The notes below the pieces were generated by a model, which saw only the letters and a program-made list of their open reading frames with translations, was not told where the DNA came from and searched no databases. This document shows positions 31,933-40,928 of a DNA stretch of 64,000 nt, piece after piece. Source of the stretch: DATHRK01 sp035465395. GTDB taxonomy: Bacteria > Gemmatimonadota > Gemmatimonadetes > Longimicrobiales > RSA9. Every line of letters begins with the position of its first letter. Positions within the stretch are counted from its first letter, which is position 1. Location of the stretch: the NCBI GenBank assembly GCA_035465395.1, contig DATHRK010000006.1, positions 1-64,000 on the forward strand, read 5' to 3'. The translations under genes were made by a program, and so were the position numbers.

Positions 31933-34091
31933 GGCCGCACCAGGAGGATCGTCCGATCGTCCACCGGCGGTCCCCCGAGCCCCCCGTCGGTATCGCCGAT
32001 CACCGCGGCCACCACGGTCTCGAGAGAACCGCCGAGGAGTCCGCTGATGCGCGCCATCAGTGCGTCCTCGCCCGAGGCCGTCCCCTGAGCCGGGTACGCG
32101 TCGGACAGGCCATCGGTGAAGAGGCAGAGGGTGTCACCGGGCGACCATGGTGAGGACATCTCCGACGCCGATACCGGGGCCATGCCCAGGGGCGGCTGGG
32201 TCGCCGGCAGGCGCAGCGGCGGTCCTCCGACGCCGATCCGGAACGCGTGCGGGTGGCCGGCGTTCGCGTACACCAGTTTCTCGCCCGGGTCGATCACGCC
32301 GTAGAACAGGGTCAGGAACATCTCGGTGCTCTCCAGCTCGTCCCGGAGGGTATCGTACACCCTCACGAGCACCTCGCCGGGCGACGCCGATTCGCGGGCG
32401 TGGATGGCGAGCGCGCTCATCGTGAGGGCCATGATGAGGGCCGCGCCGACGCCGTGGCTGCTGACGTCGCCGATCATGACCCCCATGCGCCCCTCGTGCA
32501 GCCGGATCAGCTGGTACAGGTCTCCGCCCACGTCGCCGGCCGGCGCGTTGCGGGCGGCCACCTCCCCGAAGTCGGCGAAATCGCCGATGTCGGGGAGCAG
32601 CTTGGCCTGAAGGTGGTGGGCCAACTCCATGTCGCGGGCCAGACGCTCGCGCTGGAGGCTCTGTTGCACCAGCCGCTGGGCCTCGAGCGCGGCGCCCACC
32701 TGAGAGGCGATGGCAGCCAGCATGCGGGCATCACCGGCCGTGAAGCGTTCCGATCCGGTGTGCCCCACGAGCGTGATCGCCCCGACTTTGCGCGTCTCGC
32801 CGTCCGGCGGGGTGTAGCTCACCGGCACCGCGAGCAGCGCTTCGCGCGGGCCTTCGAGGACGCGTGGCGCCGCCCGCTGGAACTCCACCCCGCGCTCCAG
32901 GTTGACCGGCTCGCCCGACTGGAATACCCGGGCCGTGACCGAATCGGCGTCCCCATGCGGGATGCGCTCGCGGGCCGGCGCCGCCCCCACATACGCCCGC
33001 AGGCGGAGCGCCTCCCCCGAGGCCTCCGGCGTCCACAGCGTCGCGCGGCGCGCTCCGAGCACATCGGCGACCTGAGCGAGGATGCGCTGGGTCGCGTCAT
33101 CGAGGCTGAGGACCGACGCCAGGATCTCGCTGATCGTATAGAGGAGGTTGATCTCCTCGTAGCGCTCCGCCAGTTCCGTGGCGGTGCTTCGGGCCTCGTG
33201 CTCGAACCCCAGCAGCCGGGCGACCGCGGCGGCGGCGAACGCGGCCCGGGCGTCGGACGCACTCTCGCCCTTCATGGCGACGTCCAGGAGCGCGCCGTCC
33301 CGCAGCACGTGATGTCCGGACTTCGCGATCCCCTGGACGTCGTGCCACCCTCGCTCGTATACGACCTCCGCGGCCCCGCCCGCGCCGTCCTTCCGGCGCA
33401 CGCGCAGGCCGGCGCCGTGCGCTTCCGCGTAAGCCTGCAGGAACTCCCGCGCGACGGTGGGTAGCGCGAGCGGCCCCGCCCCGGCAGCGTCGGCTTCCAC
33501 GGCAGTGTCGGCTTCCACGGAAGCGCCGGTTTCCACGGAAGGGCCGGTTTCCACGGAAGCGCCGGTTTCCACGGGCGCCTCGGTTTCCACGGGCGCCTCG
33601 GTTTCCCCGGTGGCTTCCGTCTCCCCGTCGCCTTCCGGCCGTGCGTGCAGCACCATGCGGAGCGCGTTCCCGACCTCGTTGTACTCGACCTGGTCCATCA
33701 ACCTCTGGATCAGGAAGACGCCCCGCCCGCCTGGCCGGGAGAGATTCTCGGGCAGCGTGGGGTCGGGCAGGTCCTCGGGTACGAAGCCGCTGCCCGTGTC
33801 GGCGATGCGGACCTCGATCGTGGTGGCGGAGAACCTCGCTTCGACGCGTACGCTGCCGGGGCCTTCGCGCTCACCGTGTCGGATCGCGTTGGCCAGGGCC
33901 TCGCAGACCCCGACGCGCAGGTTGAGTCTCAGACGGTCGGACGGGAAACCGGCGCGGACGCCGCGCCGCAAGATCTCTTCGAGGATAGCCGGGATGCGAT
34001 CGACGTCCGCCGGAACCTCGGCATGATAGGCCTCGCCTTCGGCTCCGGAGATTGAGCTGTCGTCGTCGAAGGGAGTCTGTCGTCGATTCAC
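31929..34091 (-). CDS. RsbW-like kinase / GAF / PP2C (SpoIIE) phosphatase fusion
   Basis: 720 residues. Domain 1 (about 20-150) is an anti-sigma-factor-type GHKL ATPase: N box CEALANAIRHG with Asn68, DTGSG at 98-102, GGRGVFLIQRLMD. A 50-residue Thr/Glu/Val repeat linker follows (152-205). A GAF-type region covers about 310-480, then a coiled coil and a SpoIIE/RsbU phosphatase (about 490-718; GDVGGDLYQ, MIGDVSSHGVGAAL, ANAGHPH, LFTDGLSDA, DDRTILLV) with metal-binding Asp residues. It combines a kinase that would phosphorylate a STAS antagonist and a phosphatase that would reverse it. The likely target, a STAS protein, is encoded 25 nt upstream. GTG 34091 lacks a strong ribosome binding site. 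Confidence 0.9.
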   Translation of the reverse strand: MNRRQTPFDDDSSISGAEGEAYHAEVPADVDRIPAILEEILRRGVRAGFPSDRLRLNLRVGVCEALANAIRHGEREGPGSVRVEARFSATTIEVRIADTGSGFVPEDLPDPTLPENLSRPGGRGVFLIQRLMDQVEYNEVGNALRMVLHARPEGDGETEATGETEAPVETEAPVETGASVETGPSVETGASVEADTAVEADAAGAGPLALPTVAREFLQAYAEAHGAGLRVRRKDGAGGAAEVVYERGWHDVQGIAKSGHHVLRDGALLDVAMKGESASDARAAFAAAAVARLLGFEHEARSTATELAERYEEINLLYTISEILASVLSLDDATQRILAQVADVLGARRATLWTPEASGEALRLRAYVGAAPARERIPHGDADSVTARVFQSGEPVNLERGVEFQRAAPRVLEGPREALLAVPVSYTPPDGETRKVGAITLVGHTGSERFTAGDARMLAAIASQVGAALEAQRLVQQSLQRERLARDMELAHHLQAKLLPDIGDFADFGEVAARNAPAGDVGGDLYQLIRLHEGRMGVMIGDVSSHGVGAALIMALTMSALAIHARESASPGEVLVRVYDTLRDELESTEMFLTLFYGVIDPGEKLVYANAGHPHAFRIGVGGPPLRLPATQPPLGMAPVSASEMSSPWSPGDTLCLFTDGLSDAYPAQGTASGEDALMARISGLLGGSLETVVAAVIGDTDGGLGGPPVDDRTILLVRP
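33480..33623 (-). repeat. 18-bp tandem repeat in the linker of the phosphatase fusion
   Basis: Imperfect 18-bp units, on the plus strand of the form GGTTTCCACGGAAGCGCC, repeat about seven times and encode a six-residue period of the form VETxAS or VETEAP. The array lies between the GHKL domain and the next domain, and is the sort of tract that can gain or lose units by slippage without a frameshift. Confidence 0.85.
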
Positions 34092-34116
34092 GGGTCGGGG
34101 TGGGTGGCCCGGCGGC

Positions 34117-34449
34117 TCAGAAGCTCGCCTGCGCCTCCTCCCGGCTCTTGGAGATCTGGAAGAGTGTGTCGAGCTTGGTGAGCTCGAAGAGGCTGCGGAG
34201 GTCGTCGTTCAGGTTGGCGAGCCGCAATTCGCCGCCGTGCTCGCGGATCTTCTTGGAGAGGCTCACGAGGACGCCCAGTCCCGATGAATCGATGTAGCCG
34301 GTGCCGGCGAAGTCGATCAGGAACTTGCGCGAGCCGGCCTCCAGCGCATCCAGGACGGTTTGCTTGAGCTCCTGGCGGTTGCCGACGATGAGCTGACCCT
34401 CGACCGCGATCACGGTCACATCGCCCTCGGTGTTCACCTGAAAAGTCAT
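34117..34449 (-). CDS. STAS-domain anti-sigma factor antagonist
   Basis: 110-residue single-domain protein (SpoIIAA/RsbV class). GQLIVGNRQELKQ and FLIDFAGTGYIDSSGLGVLVSL include the phosphorylatable Ser of the DSSGLG loop. The downstream gene encodes both a kinase-type and a phosphatase domain, so this is a plausible partner-switch substrate. No sigma factor gene is in the window. ATG 34449 is preceded by about 90 bp to pta, so a promoter for the block probably lies there. Confidence 0.93.
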   Translation of the reverse strand: MTFQVNTEGDVTVIAVEGQLIVGNRQELKQTVLDALEAGSRKFLIDFAGTGYIDSSGLGVLVSLSKKIREHGGELRLANLNDDLRSLFELTKLDTLFQISKSREEAQASF

Positions 34450-34539
34450 TGTGGGTCCTCACGTGGTTCGCGGTCTGACGGTCCGTCGGACCTGCTCGGC
34501 AATATCGGTGCCGACCCGCGGCCGGCCGCGCGGCCAGTG

Positions 34540-35448
34540 TCAGCGCAGCAGGCTGGTGATGCAAGCCACGTGGACGATGTCCTCGGCGGTGGCCCCCCGG
34601 GACAGGTCGTTGGCCGGGGCGGCGAGCCCTTGGAGGATCGGCCCCAGAGCCGTCGCCCCGGCCAGCCGCTGCACGAGCTTGTATGCGATGTTGGCGGCGT
34701 CCAGGTCTGGGAACACGAGGACGTTGGCCGACCCGGCGACGGGTGAGTGCGGGGCCTTGCGGCGGGCGATCTCCGGCACCAGCGCGGCGTCCGCCTGGAG
34801 CTCCCCGTCGGATGCGATGTCGGGCGCTTCGACGGCGAAGCGCCGGGCCGCCTCCCGGACGCGCCGGGCGCTGGGGCCGTCGGCGCTGCCCAGCGTCGAA
34901 TAGGACAGGAAGGCCACCCGCGGCGCATCGCCGACGATCGCTCGCCTCGCATCGGCCGCGGCCCTGGCGATCGCGACCAGCTCGCCCTCGTCGGGATCCG
35001 GGACCACCCCGGCGTCGGTGAACGTGAGGACGCGCTCCCCTTCGGGCATGCCGGGATCGGCGAGGCGCATGTAGAAGGCGGAGGACACCGTGCGCAGCCC
35101 CTCGGCGGGGCCGATCTCGCGCAAGTACGCGCGGAGCACGGCGGGGGTGCTCTGCACCGCTCCGGCGACGCAGCCGTCCACCACACCGTCCTGCACCAGC
35201 CCCGCCGCGTGGCCGATCCCGTCGGCGCCATCGGGGCCGTCGAGGACGTCCACGCCCGCCGGATCTCCGAGCGCCGCCAGACGCTCCCGCACGACGGCCT
35301 CGGGTCCGACCAGGACCGGCCGGGCGAGGCCGCCCGTTGCGAGTGCGACCGCCGCCTCGAGGACGCGTGTGTCGCCGGTCTCGGGGAGCGCGATGCGACG
35401 GCGAAGCCGACCCGCGCGCTCGCGCAGGCCGGCGAGGAAGTCGCTCAT
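34540..35448 (-). CDS. pta: Phosphate acetyltransferase
   Basis: 302-residue minimal Pta (acetyl-CoA + Pi to acetyl phosphate + CoA), without the long N-terminal regulatory domains. LPETGDTRVLEAAV, VAGAVQSTPAVLRAYL, SSAFYM, VLTFTDAGVVPDP, ANVLVFPDLDAANIAYKLVQ and ATALGPILQGLAAPANDLSRG are the family motifs. ATG 35448 overlaps coaD (ATGA). No acetate kinase gene is adjacent. It may serve acetate formation or propanoyl/acetyl-CoA balancing under low oxygen, together with rex-arcA further along. Confidence 0.94.
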   Translation of the reverse strand: MSDFLAGLRERAGRLRRRIALPETGDTRVLEAAVALATGGLARPVLVGPEAVVRERLAALGDPAGVDVLDGPDGADGIGHAAGLVQDGVVDGCVAGAVQSTPAVLRAYLREIGPAEGLRTVSSAFYMRLADPGMPEGERVLTFTDAGVVPDPDEGELVAIARAAADARRAIVGDAPRVAFLSYSTLGSADGPSARRVREAARRFAVEAPDIASDGELQADAALVPEIARRKAPHSPVAGSANVLVFPDLDAANIAYKLVQRLAGATALGPILQGLAAPANDLSRGATAEDIVHVACITSLLR

Positions 35449-35939
35449 CCGCCCAGGCGGTCCTCCAGGCGGCGCAGCACGCCAGGCGACACGAAATCGG
35501 CGACATCCCCACCCAGGGACGCGATCTCGCGCACCAGCGAAGCCGACAGGTACGTGTAGCGGGCGTCGGGAGCCAGGAAGACGATCTCGATGCCCGCGTC
35601 CAGATGCCGGTTCATCAGCGCCATCTGGAACTCGTATTCGAAGTCGGAGACCGCGCGCAGGCCGCGGATGACCAGGCGGGCGCCGCGCGAGCGAGCGAAG
35701 TCGACGAGCAGCCCTTCGAAATCGGCCACCTCGACCCGCGGCTCGTCCTCGAACACCTCGCGAACCATCTCGACGCGCTCCTCGATCGCGAACAGCCCCC
35801 GCTTGGCGGTGGTCGCCGAATGGGCCACGGCGACGATGAGCCGGTCCGAGAAGCCGAGGGCCCGGCGGACGATGTCCTCGTGGCCGTGGGTGATCGGGTC
35901 GAACGACCCCGGGTAGATCGCGATGCGCGAATCAGGCAT
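35445..35939 (-). CDS. coaD: Phosphopantetheine adenylyltransferase
   Basis: 164-residue penultimate enzyme of CoA synthesis, forming dephospho-CoA from phosphopantetheine and ATP. YPGSFDPITHGHEDIVRRA contains the HxGH motif; GLLVDFAR, VIRGLRAVSDFEYEFQMA and LSASLVREIASLGGDV are the other conserved blocks. Normal length. The start overlaps the rsmD stop by 8 nt. rsmD-coaD is a common pair in bacteria. Confidence 0.97.
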   Translation of the reverse strand: MPDSRIAIYPGSFDPITHGHEDIVRRALGFSDRLIVAVAHSATTAKRGLFAIEERVEMVREVFEDEPRVEVADFEGLLVDFARSRGARLVIRGLRAVSDFEYEFQMALMNRHLDAGIEIVFLAPDARYTYLSASLVREIASLGGDVADFVSPGVLRRLEDRLGG

Positions 35940-36456
35940 GGGCCATCACCGTGGTTAGCAGCGTGTCGCCGTACCGTCGCGTGCGCGCGCCGGGGGCGGG
36001 GGGCAATGTCTCGCGCCGGCTGTGCTCGATCCAGAGCGACCTAGCGAAGGGACGCTCCAGGTAGATTCCGACGAGGCGCTCGGCCAGGCCCCGATCGTAG
36101 GGTGGGTCGGCCAACGCGATGTCGAACGGATCGCGAACGCCCCGCGCGAATTCGAGTGCGTCCGCCCGCACGACCAGCGCGGCGTCCTCCGCCCCCAGCT
36201 CCGCGATGTTCGCGCGCAGCGCGGCCAGCGACGCGGCCGACGACTCGACGAAGGTGGCCGCCGCCGCGCCCCGCGACAACGCCTCCAGGCCGAGGGCGCC
36301 GGAGCCGGCGAACAGGTCCAGAACCGAAGCCCCCGGGAGCGCCTCGTGGAGGGCGCTCATCCAGGCTTCCTTGACGCGGTCGCCGGTGGGACGGACGTCC
36401 CGCCCGCGCGGTACCCGCAGACGGCGCCCGCCCCAGCGTCCGGCGACGATCCTCAC
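35932..36456 (-). CDS. rsmD: 16S rRNA (guanine966-N2)-methyltransferase
   Basis: 174 residues. GRWGGRRLRVPRGRDVRPTGDRVKEAWMSAL, SVLDLFAGSGALGLEALSRGA, FVESS, DIALADPPYDRG and the C-terminal WIEHSRRE are the RsmD landmarks. GTG 36456 overlaps the recJ stop as GTGA. Followed by coaD in the usual order. Confidence 0.95.
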   Translation of the reverse strand: MRIVAGRWGGRRLRVPRGRDVRPTGDRVKEAWMSALHEALPGASVLDLFAGSGALGLEALSRGAAAATFVESSAASLAALRANIAELGAEDAALVVRADALEFARGVRDPFDIALADPPYDRGLAERLVGIYLERPFARSLWIEHSRRETLPPAPGARTRRYGDTLLTTVMAHA

Positions 36457-38291
36457 GCGCCGCGCGGCCCCGCGGCCGGTGACGCCGCCTCACCGGCGGC
36501 GGCGAGGCCTCCCGGGCCGGGTGGCGCCGCTCTGGACACGCTGCCGGACACCGCCGGTGCGACCGCTGCGGCCGCCGCGGGGCGCATGTCGACGAGCTTG
36601 AGTTGGCGCCGCGACCGCCCGCGCCACACGTCGTCACGGACCTGCACGAGCGCGTCGACGACGTCGCCCTCCGCCAGATCCGGCCAGGCCTCGGCGAAGT
36701 GGAACCCGACGGCGTCGATCGTGGCGTCTCCGGCCGCCAGTCGGAGACGCAGGTGACCGCGCCCGACCGGCCTGGGGGGGGTCACGACGCGAAGCCGCGG
36801 GCACAGGAACGTCGGGGTCGGGTTGCCGACGCCGAAGGGCTCCATGTGGCGCTGCAGCGGCGCAACGTCGTCTAGGAGCGCAGCAAGGTCGAGGGCGCCG
36901 TCGTAGGCGAACGTCGGGACGAGCAGGGCGTCCTCCATCCGGCGTTCGGCCGCGACTTCGAAAGCGGCCCGGAATGCCGGAATCTCGGCAGGCTCGATGT
37001 CCAGGCCGGCGGCCATCGCGTGTCCGCCGTAGCGCACCAGGTGGGGCGCCGTGTCGGCCAGGGCGCCGACCAGATCGAACCCCGGAATGGAGCGGCCGCT
37101 CCCGCGCGCGGGGGCGTCGGGGGCTTCCGGCAGCGCCAGCACGAACGTCGGGCGATGCAGCCGCTCGACCAGGCGCGAGGCCACGATGCCGATCACGCCG
37201 GGGTGCCAACCCGCGCCCGCGACCACGACGGTGCGGGCGGCGCCGGGCTCGTCCGGCAGCATCTCCAACGCCTCCTCGAGCATCGCGCGATCCAGGTCCT
37301 GGCGGCGTCGATTCACCTCGCCCAGATGCGCCGCGAGCGCCACGGCCTCGCGCGGGTCGTCGCCCAGGAGCAACGCCAGACCGGTGGCGGCGTCCTCGAG
37401 CCGGCCGACCGCGTTCAGCCGCGGAGCCAGCACGTGGCTCAGGTCGCGGACGCGCAGCGCCGCCCGGTTTGAGCCGCTTTCGTCGAGCAGCGCGGCCAGG
37501 CCGGTATTGCGAGTGTTGGCGAGTGCGCGCATGCCGTAGCGTGCCAGTACCCGGTTCTCGCCGGTGAGCGGCACCAGGTCGGCGATCGTGGCCAGCGCCA
37601 CGAGGTCGAGCTCCCACAGCAGGTCTTCCCGCCCTTCCCCCGCGCCCACCAGCGCCTCGCACACCTTGAAGGCGACGCCGGCGCCGCAGAGCGGCTCGCC
37701 GTAGCGGCAGTCGGGGCGGGATGGGTTCACGAACGCGATACAGTCGGGCGTGGCTCCGCCGACCGCGTGGTGGTCGGTCACGACGACGTCGATGCCCTTC
37801 GCCGCGGCGGTCGCGGTCGCTTCAAGGGCGCTGGTGCCGCAATCGACCGTCAACAGGACGCGCGCGCCCACCTCGTGCGCCCGGTCGACACCCGCCGGAC
37901 CGAGGTCGTAGCCGTCGCGGGTGCGGTGCGGCACGAACGGCACGACGTCCGCCCCGAGGCGACGCAGCACCCGCGTGAACAGGGCCGCGCCGCACATGCC
38001 GTCGACGTCGTAGTCGCCGTGTACCAGGATCCGCTCGCCGCCGCGAACGGCGGCGGAGAGCCGCTCGACGGCCGCCCGCATGTCGGCGAGGTCGAAGGGG
38101 TCCCGCAGGTGTTCGATGCGGGGTCGGAGATAGGCGCGTGCGGCGGCATCCGTGCCTACGCCGCGGGCGCGCAGCAACTCGACCATGGCCGAGCTGAGGC
38201 CCAGCGCCCCGAGGCCGGCCGTCCCACCGTCCTCGAGACCCCGGCCGCGACGGCGCCACGCGCGTGCCGGTGCAGCGCCGACCGGGGTCAT
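36453..38291 (-). CDS. recJ: Single-stranded-DNA-specific exonuclease RecJ
   Basis: 612-residue 5'-3' exonuclease of the DHH family. DYDVDGMCGAAL, VVTDHHAVGG, GVAFKVCEAL, LDLVALATIADLVPL, APRLNAVGRLEDA and the DHHA1 motif RYGGHAMAAGLDIE are present, then an OB-fold-like C-terminal part. ATG 38291 overlaps the preceding gene (ATGA). The C-terminal 40 residues are Ala/Pro-rich and probably disordered. Works in recombination and mismatch repair. Confidence 0.95.
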   Translation of the reverse strand: MTPVGAAPARAWRRRGRGLEDGGTAGLGALGLSSAMVELLRARGVGTDAAARAYLRPRIEHLRDPFDLADMRAAVERLSAAVRGGERILVHGDYDVDGMCGAALFTRVLRRLGADVVPFVPHRTRDGYDLGPAGVDRAHEVGARVLLTVDCGTSALEATATAAAKGIDVVVTDHHAVGGATPDCIAFVNPSRPDCRYGEPLCGAGVAFKVCEALVGAGEGREDLLWELDLVALATIADLVPLTGENRVLARYGMRALANTRNTGLAALLDESGSNRAALRVRDLSHVLAPRLNAVGRLEDAATGLALLLGDDPREAVALAAHLGEVNRRRQDLDRAMLEEALEMLPDEPGAARTVVVAGAGWHPGVIGIVASRLVERLHRPTFVLALPEAPDAPARGSGRSIPGFDLVGALADTAPHLVRYGGHAMAAGLDIEPAEIPAFRAAFEVAAERRMEDALLVPTFAYDGALDLAALLDDVAPLQRHMEPFGVGNPTPTFLCPRLRVVTPPRPVGRGHLRLRLAAGDATIDAVGFHFAEAWPDLAEGDVVDALVQVRDDVWRGRSRRQLKLVDMRPAAAAAVAPAVSGSVSRAAPPGPGGLAAAGEAASPAAGPRGA

Positions 38292-38995
38292 TCCGCGGCG
38301 TATAGGATCACGCCGCAGGCCTCGCATCGGACCAGCTCGCCGGCACGCCGGATCTCGCTCTGCTGCTGGAGGGGGATGACGCTGTAGCAGTTGCCGCACG
38401 CGCCGTCCGGCGTGAGCGACGTCACGACCGTGCGCGTCCGGCCTCCGGCCACCTGCTCGTAGAGCTGGCGGGCCCGGCGGTCCATGTCGGAGGTCTCGGC
38501 GTCGCGGCGCTCGCGTAGCGCCGCCAGCTCCCCGGTCGCTTCGTCCCGCTCGCGCACGAGCTCGGAGCGCACCGGCGCCGCCTCCTCGCGCGCAGCCTGG
38601 AGCTTGGCCGTCAGCTCGTCGAGACGGATTTCGAGTCGCGTCACGGCCTCCATGCGTTCCAGGGCCTCCTGCTCGTCGGCCTCGACCGCCCTGCGCACGA
38701 GATCCAGCTCGGCGCGTGCGGCCGCCTCCTCCCGGGCGTTGCGCGCCCGCTCGAGGTGCTCCTCGTACTTCTTCTGACGCACCCGCTTCTCGTCCGCTGC
38801 ACGCTCCAGGCGCCGCAGCTCGGTCCCCGTCGCCTCCAGGTCCTTGCGCACGGCTTCGACCGACGCCTCCAGCGCCTCCAGGGGCGCCTCCAGCTCCTCC
38901 AGCCGCGGATCGAACTCCTCGACGCGTCCGCGGGCGGTGCGGATCTCCCGGTCCAGCTCCTGCAACTTCAACAATGCCTGGTGCACGTGTTTCAT
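38288..38995 (-). CDS. Coiled-coil protein with C4 zinc ribbon (CT398/DUF164 type)
   Basis: 235 residues, about 170 of them charged and helical (LKLQELDREIRTARGRVEEF onward), ending in a Zn ribbon with CGNC and CEAC. This is the architecture of the widespread CT398-like family; proteins of this type have been linked to flagella/secretion or nucleic acid interactions in other phyla, but no function is established here. Coupled to recJ by ATGA. The gap to dnaG holds a hairpin. Confidence 0.88.
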   Translation of the reverse strand: MKHVHQALLKLQELDREIRTARGRVEEFDPRLEELEAPLEALEASVEAVRKDLEATGTELRRLERAADEKRVRQKKYEEHLERARNAREEAAARAELDLVRRAVEADEQEALERMEAVTRLEIRLDELTAKLQAAREEAAPVRSELVRERDEATGELAALRERRDAETSDMDRRARQLYEQVAGGRTRTVVTSLTPDGACGNCYSVIPLQQQSEIRRAGELVRCEACGVILYAAE

Positions 38996-39075
38996 CGTCC
39001 CTGTGCTCGGTCTCCGTTTCCGCAGCGGCCGTCGCCGGCGGCGGCGGGGCGCCGCGGCGCCCCTCCATCATCGAA

Positions 39076-39102
39076 GCGGCGGACCCTCACCGGGTCCGCC
39101 GC
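39076..39102 (-). terminator. 11-bp perfect hairpin at the dnaG stop codon
   Basis: GCGGCGGACCC and GGGTCCGCCGC pair with a 5-nt loop. The dnaG stop codon lies in the loop, so the hairpin starts in the last codons. No T run follows (TTCG), so it is a weak intrinsic terminator or a 3' mRNA end stabiliser. It separates the mutS2-dnaG unit from the recJ unit. Confidence 0.5.
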
Positions 39103-40928
39103 CTGTGCTTCGCGTAGTGCCGTTCGACCGGCGAAGCGAGCAGCTCCTGCTGCCTGGCCGTCAACGCCGCCCGCCGGCGGTACAGCTCCAGCTCTTTCGC
39201 GTCGTCGCCCTCCAGTCCCGCGACGCGCATGGCCTCCATCACCTCGTCCAGCTCCCGGTTCAACGCCTCGGCGCGCAGATCCCTCACCGTGTCGGCGAAC
39301 ATCGCGTCCCCGTGGGCGACCTCCTGCGGATCGGTCGCGAGGACGGCCCACTGACGGCGCGCCTCGGCGCTGAGCCCGTCGGGCGGCCCGGGCACGTCGA
39401 GCGAGTCCGATGCTGGCTGCGCATCGGGCTCCGCGCCGCCGCCGGGCATGTCCAGCAGCGCCGCGTAGAGCTCTCGCAGGACGGGGTCGCGGAAGAGCGC
39501 GGGCTCGACGGCGTCGCGGGCGCGCTCGCGAAGCCGCGGGTCGCGCATGAGAAGGAGCACGAGCGTGCTCTCGCGTACGGGGCCGCTCGCGTCGGGAGCC
39601 GGCACCGGCCGTGGCGGCGGCGGCGCGCCTCGCTCGCGGGAGCGGGAAGACCCGGCGATCTCGCGGTCGATCGTGGAGGCGCGCACGCCGGTGCGGTCGG
39701 CCACGCGGGCGACGTAGAGATCGCGCAGCGCGGGGTCGCGCACGGCGCGCAATGTCGGGAGGAGCTTGTCGACGGCGGTGCGCAGCCCGTCGATGTCCTC
39801 GAGAAGTCCGTGATCCGCCAGAATTTCGATCTTTCGGTCCAGCAGGTCTATAGCGCCCCTAAGGTACGGCGTCAACGCGTCCACGCCACCCGTGCGCACG
39901 AGTGAATCCGGGTCTTCGCCCGGCGGCAGCGTGACCACCAGCGGATGGACTCCCGCGGCCAGGAGCACGTCGCCGCTGCGGAACGTGGCGCGCTGGCCCG
40001 CGGCGTCGCTGTCGTACAGCAGGAGCGCCCGATCGGTGTAGCGCGCCAGCAGCGAGGCCTGCTCGCCGGTGAGCGACGTGCCCAGCGGCGCGACGGCGTG
40101 TTCCAGGCCGGCCGCCGCGAGCGCGACGAAGTCCATGTACCCCTCGACGACGAGCGCCTCCCCCGCGCGCCGGATGGCCGTGCGCGCCCAGTGGAGACCG
40201 TACAGCTCTCGACTCTTGTGGTAGACCGGCGTCTCCGGCGAGTTGAGGTATTTCGGCGCGTCGTCGACCCCCAGGGCCCGGCCGCCGAAGCCGATCACCC
40301 GTCCCCGCACGTCCAGGATCGGGAACACGAGGCGGTTGCGGAGGCGGTCGAACGGCTCCTCGGACCGCTCGCTCGTCTTGATCAGGCCCGCCTCCAGCAG
40401 GACCTGGTCCTCGATACCGTGCGTGCGCGCCGCCTCTCGCAGCGCCCGCCAGGCGTCCGGGGCGTAGCCGATCCGGAAGCGCTCCACGGCCGGGGCGTCG
40501 ACTCCGCGCCGCTCCAGGTACGCCCGCGCGTCGGCCCCCGCGGAGGGATCGGCGAGCCGGTCGGCGTAGTATTCGGCGGCGAAGGACAGCGCCTCGAGCA
40601 GGGGCGCGTGGGGATCGGGGCCGCGAGCGGATTCGTCGCGATCCGGGATGTCGACGCCCACGCGGTCGGCGACCGCGCGCACGGCGGCGGGAAAATCCAG
40701 CCCCACGTGTTGCATCAGGAACGAGAAGATGTCGCCCGACTCGCCGCACCCGAAGCACTTGTAGAAGCCCTTCGCGGGGACGACGTAGAAGGACGGGGTC
40801 TTCTCCTTGTGGAAGGGGCACAGCCCGCGATAGTCCTTCCCCGCCCGCTTCAAGGGCACGTGCTCGCCGACGAGCTCAACGATGTCGGAACGCAGCCGCA
40901 CCTCTTCGACGAGCTCGTCGCGGATCAC
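39087..40928 (-). CDS. dnaG: DNA primase
   Basis: 613 residues. N-terminal zinc finger with the CPFHKEKTPSF and CFGCGESGDIFSF blocks (about 36-66), primase core with RNRLVFPILDVRGRVIGFGGRA, VEGYMDFVALAAAGLEHAVAPLGTSL (TOPRIM Glu) and LLYDSDAAGQRA (DxD-like), then a C-terminal helicase-binding region that is Pro/Arg-rich at about 430-450. GTG 40928 overlaps mutS2 as GTGA. An rpoD gene, often next to dnaG, is not present. Confidence 0.97.
   Translation of the reverse strand: MIRDELVEEVRLRSDIVELVGEHVPLKRAGKDYRGLCPFHKEKTPSFYVVPAKGFYKCFGCGESGDIFSFLMQHVGLDFPAAVRAVADRVGVDIPDRDESARGPDPHAPLLEALSFAAEYYADRLADPSAGADARAYLERRGVDAPAVERFRIGYAPDAWRALREAARTHGIEDQVLLEAGLIKTSERSEEPFDRLRNRLVFPILDVRGRVIGFGGRALGVDDAPKYLNSPETPVYHKSRELYGLHWARTAIRRAGEALVVEGYMDFVALAAAGLEHAVAPLGTSLTGEQASLLARYTDRALLLYDSDAAGQRATFRSGDVLLAAGVHPLVVTLPPGEDPDSLVRTGGVDALTPYLRGAIDLLDRKIEILADHGLLEDIDGLRTAVDKLLPTLRAVRDPALRDLYVARVADRTGVRASTIDREIAGSSRSRERGAPPPPRPVPAPDASGPVRESTLVLLLMRDPRLRERARDAVEPALFRDPVLRELYAALLDMPGGGAEPDAQPASDSLDVPGPPDGLSAEARRQWAVLATDPQEVAHGDAMFADTVRDLRAEALNRELDEVMEAMRVAGLEGDDAKELELYRRRAALTARQQELLASPVERHYAKHRRRTR

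Noticed and set aside
33480..33623. Short tandem repeats considered as a CRISPR array
   Set aside because: Units are contiguous with no spacers and lie in frame within a protein linker.
36453..39071. Single 872-codon open frame suggesting an N-terminal extension of RecJ
   Set aside because: Beyond 38291 it is the shadow of the coiled-coil zinc ribbon gene, which has the correct frame and Cys motifs.
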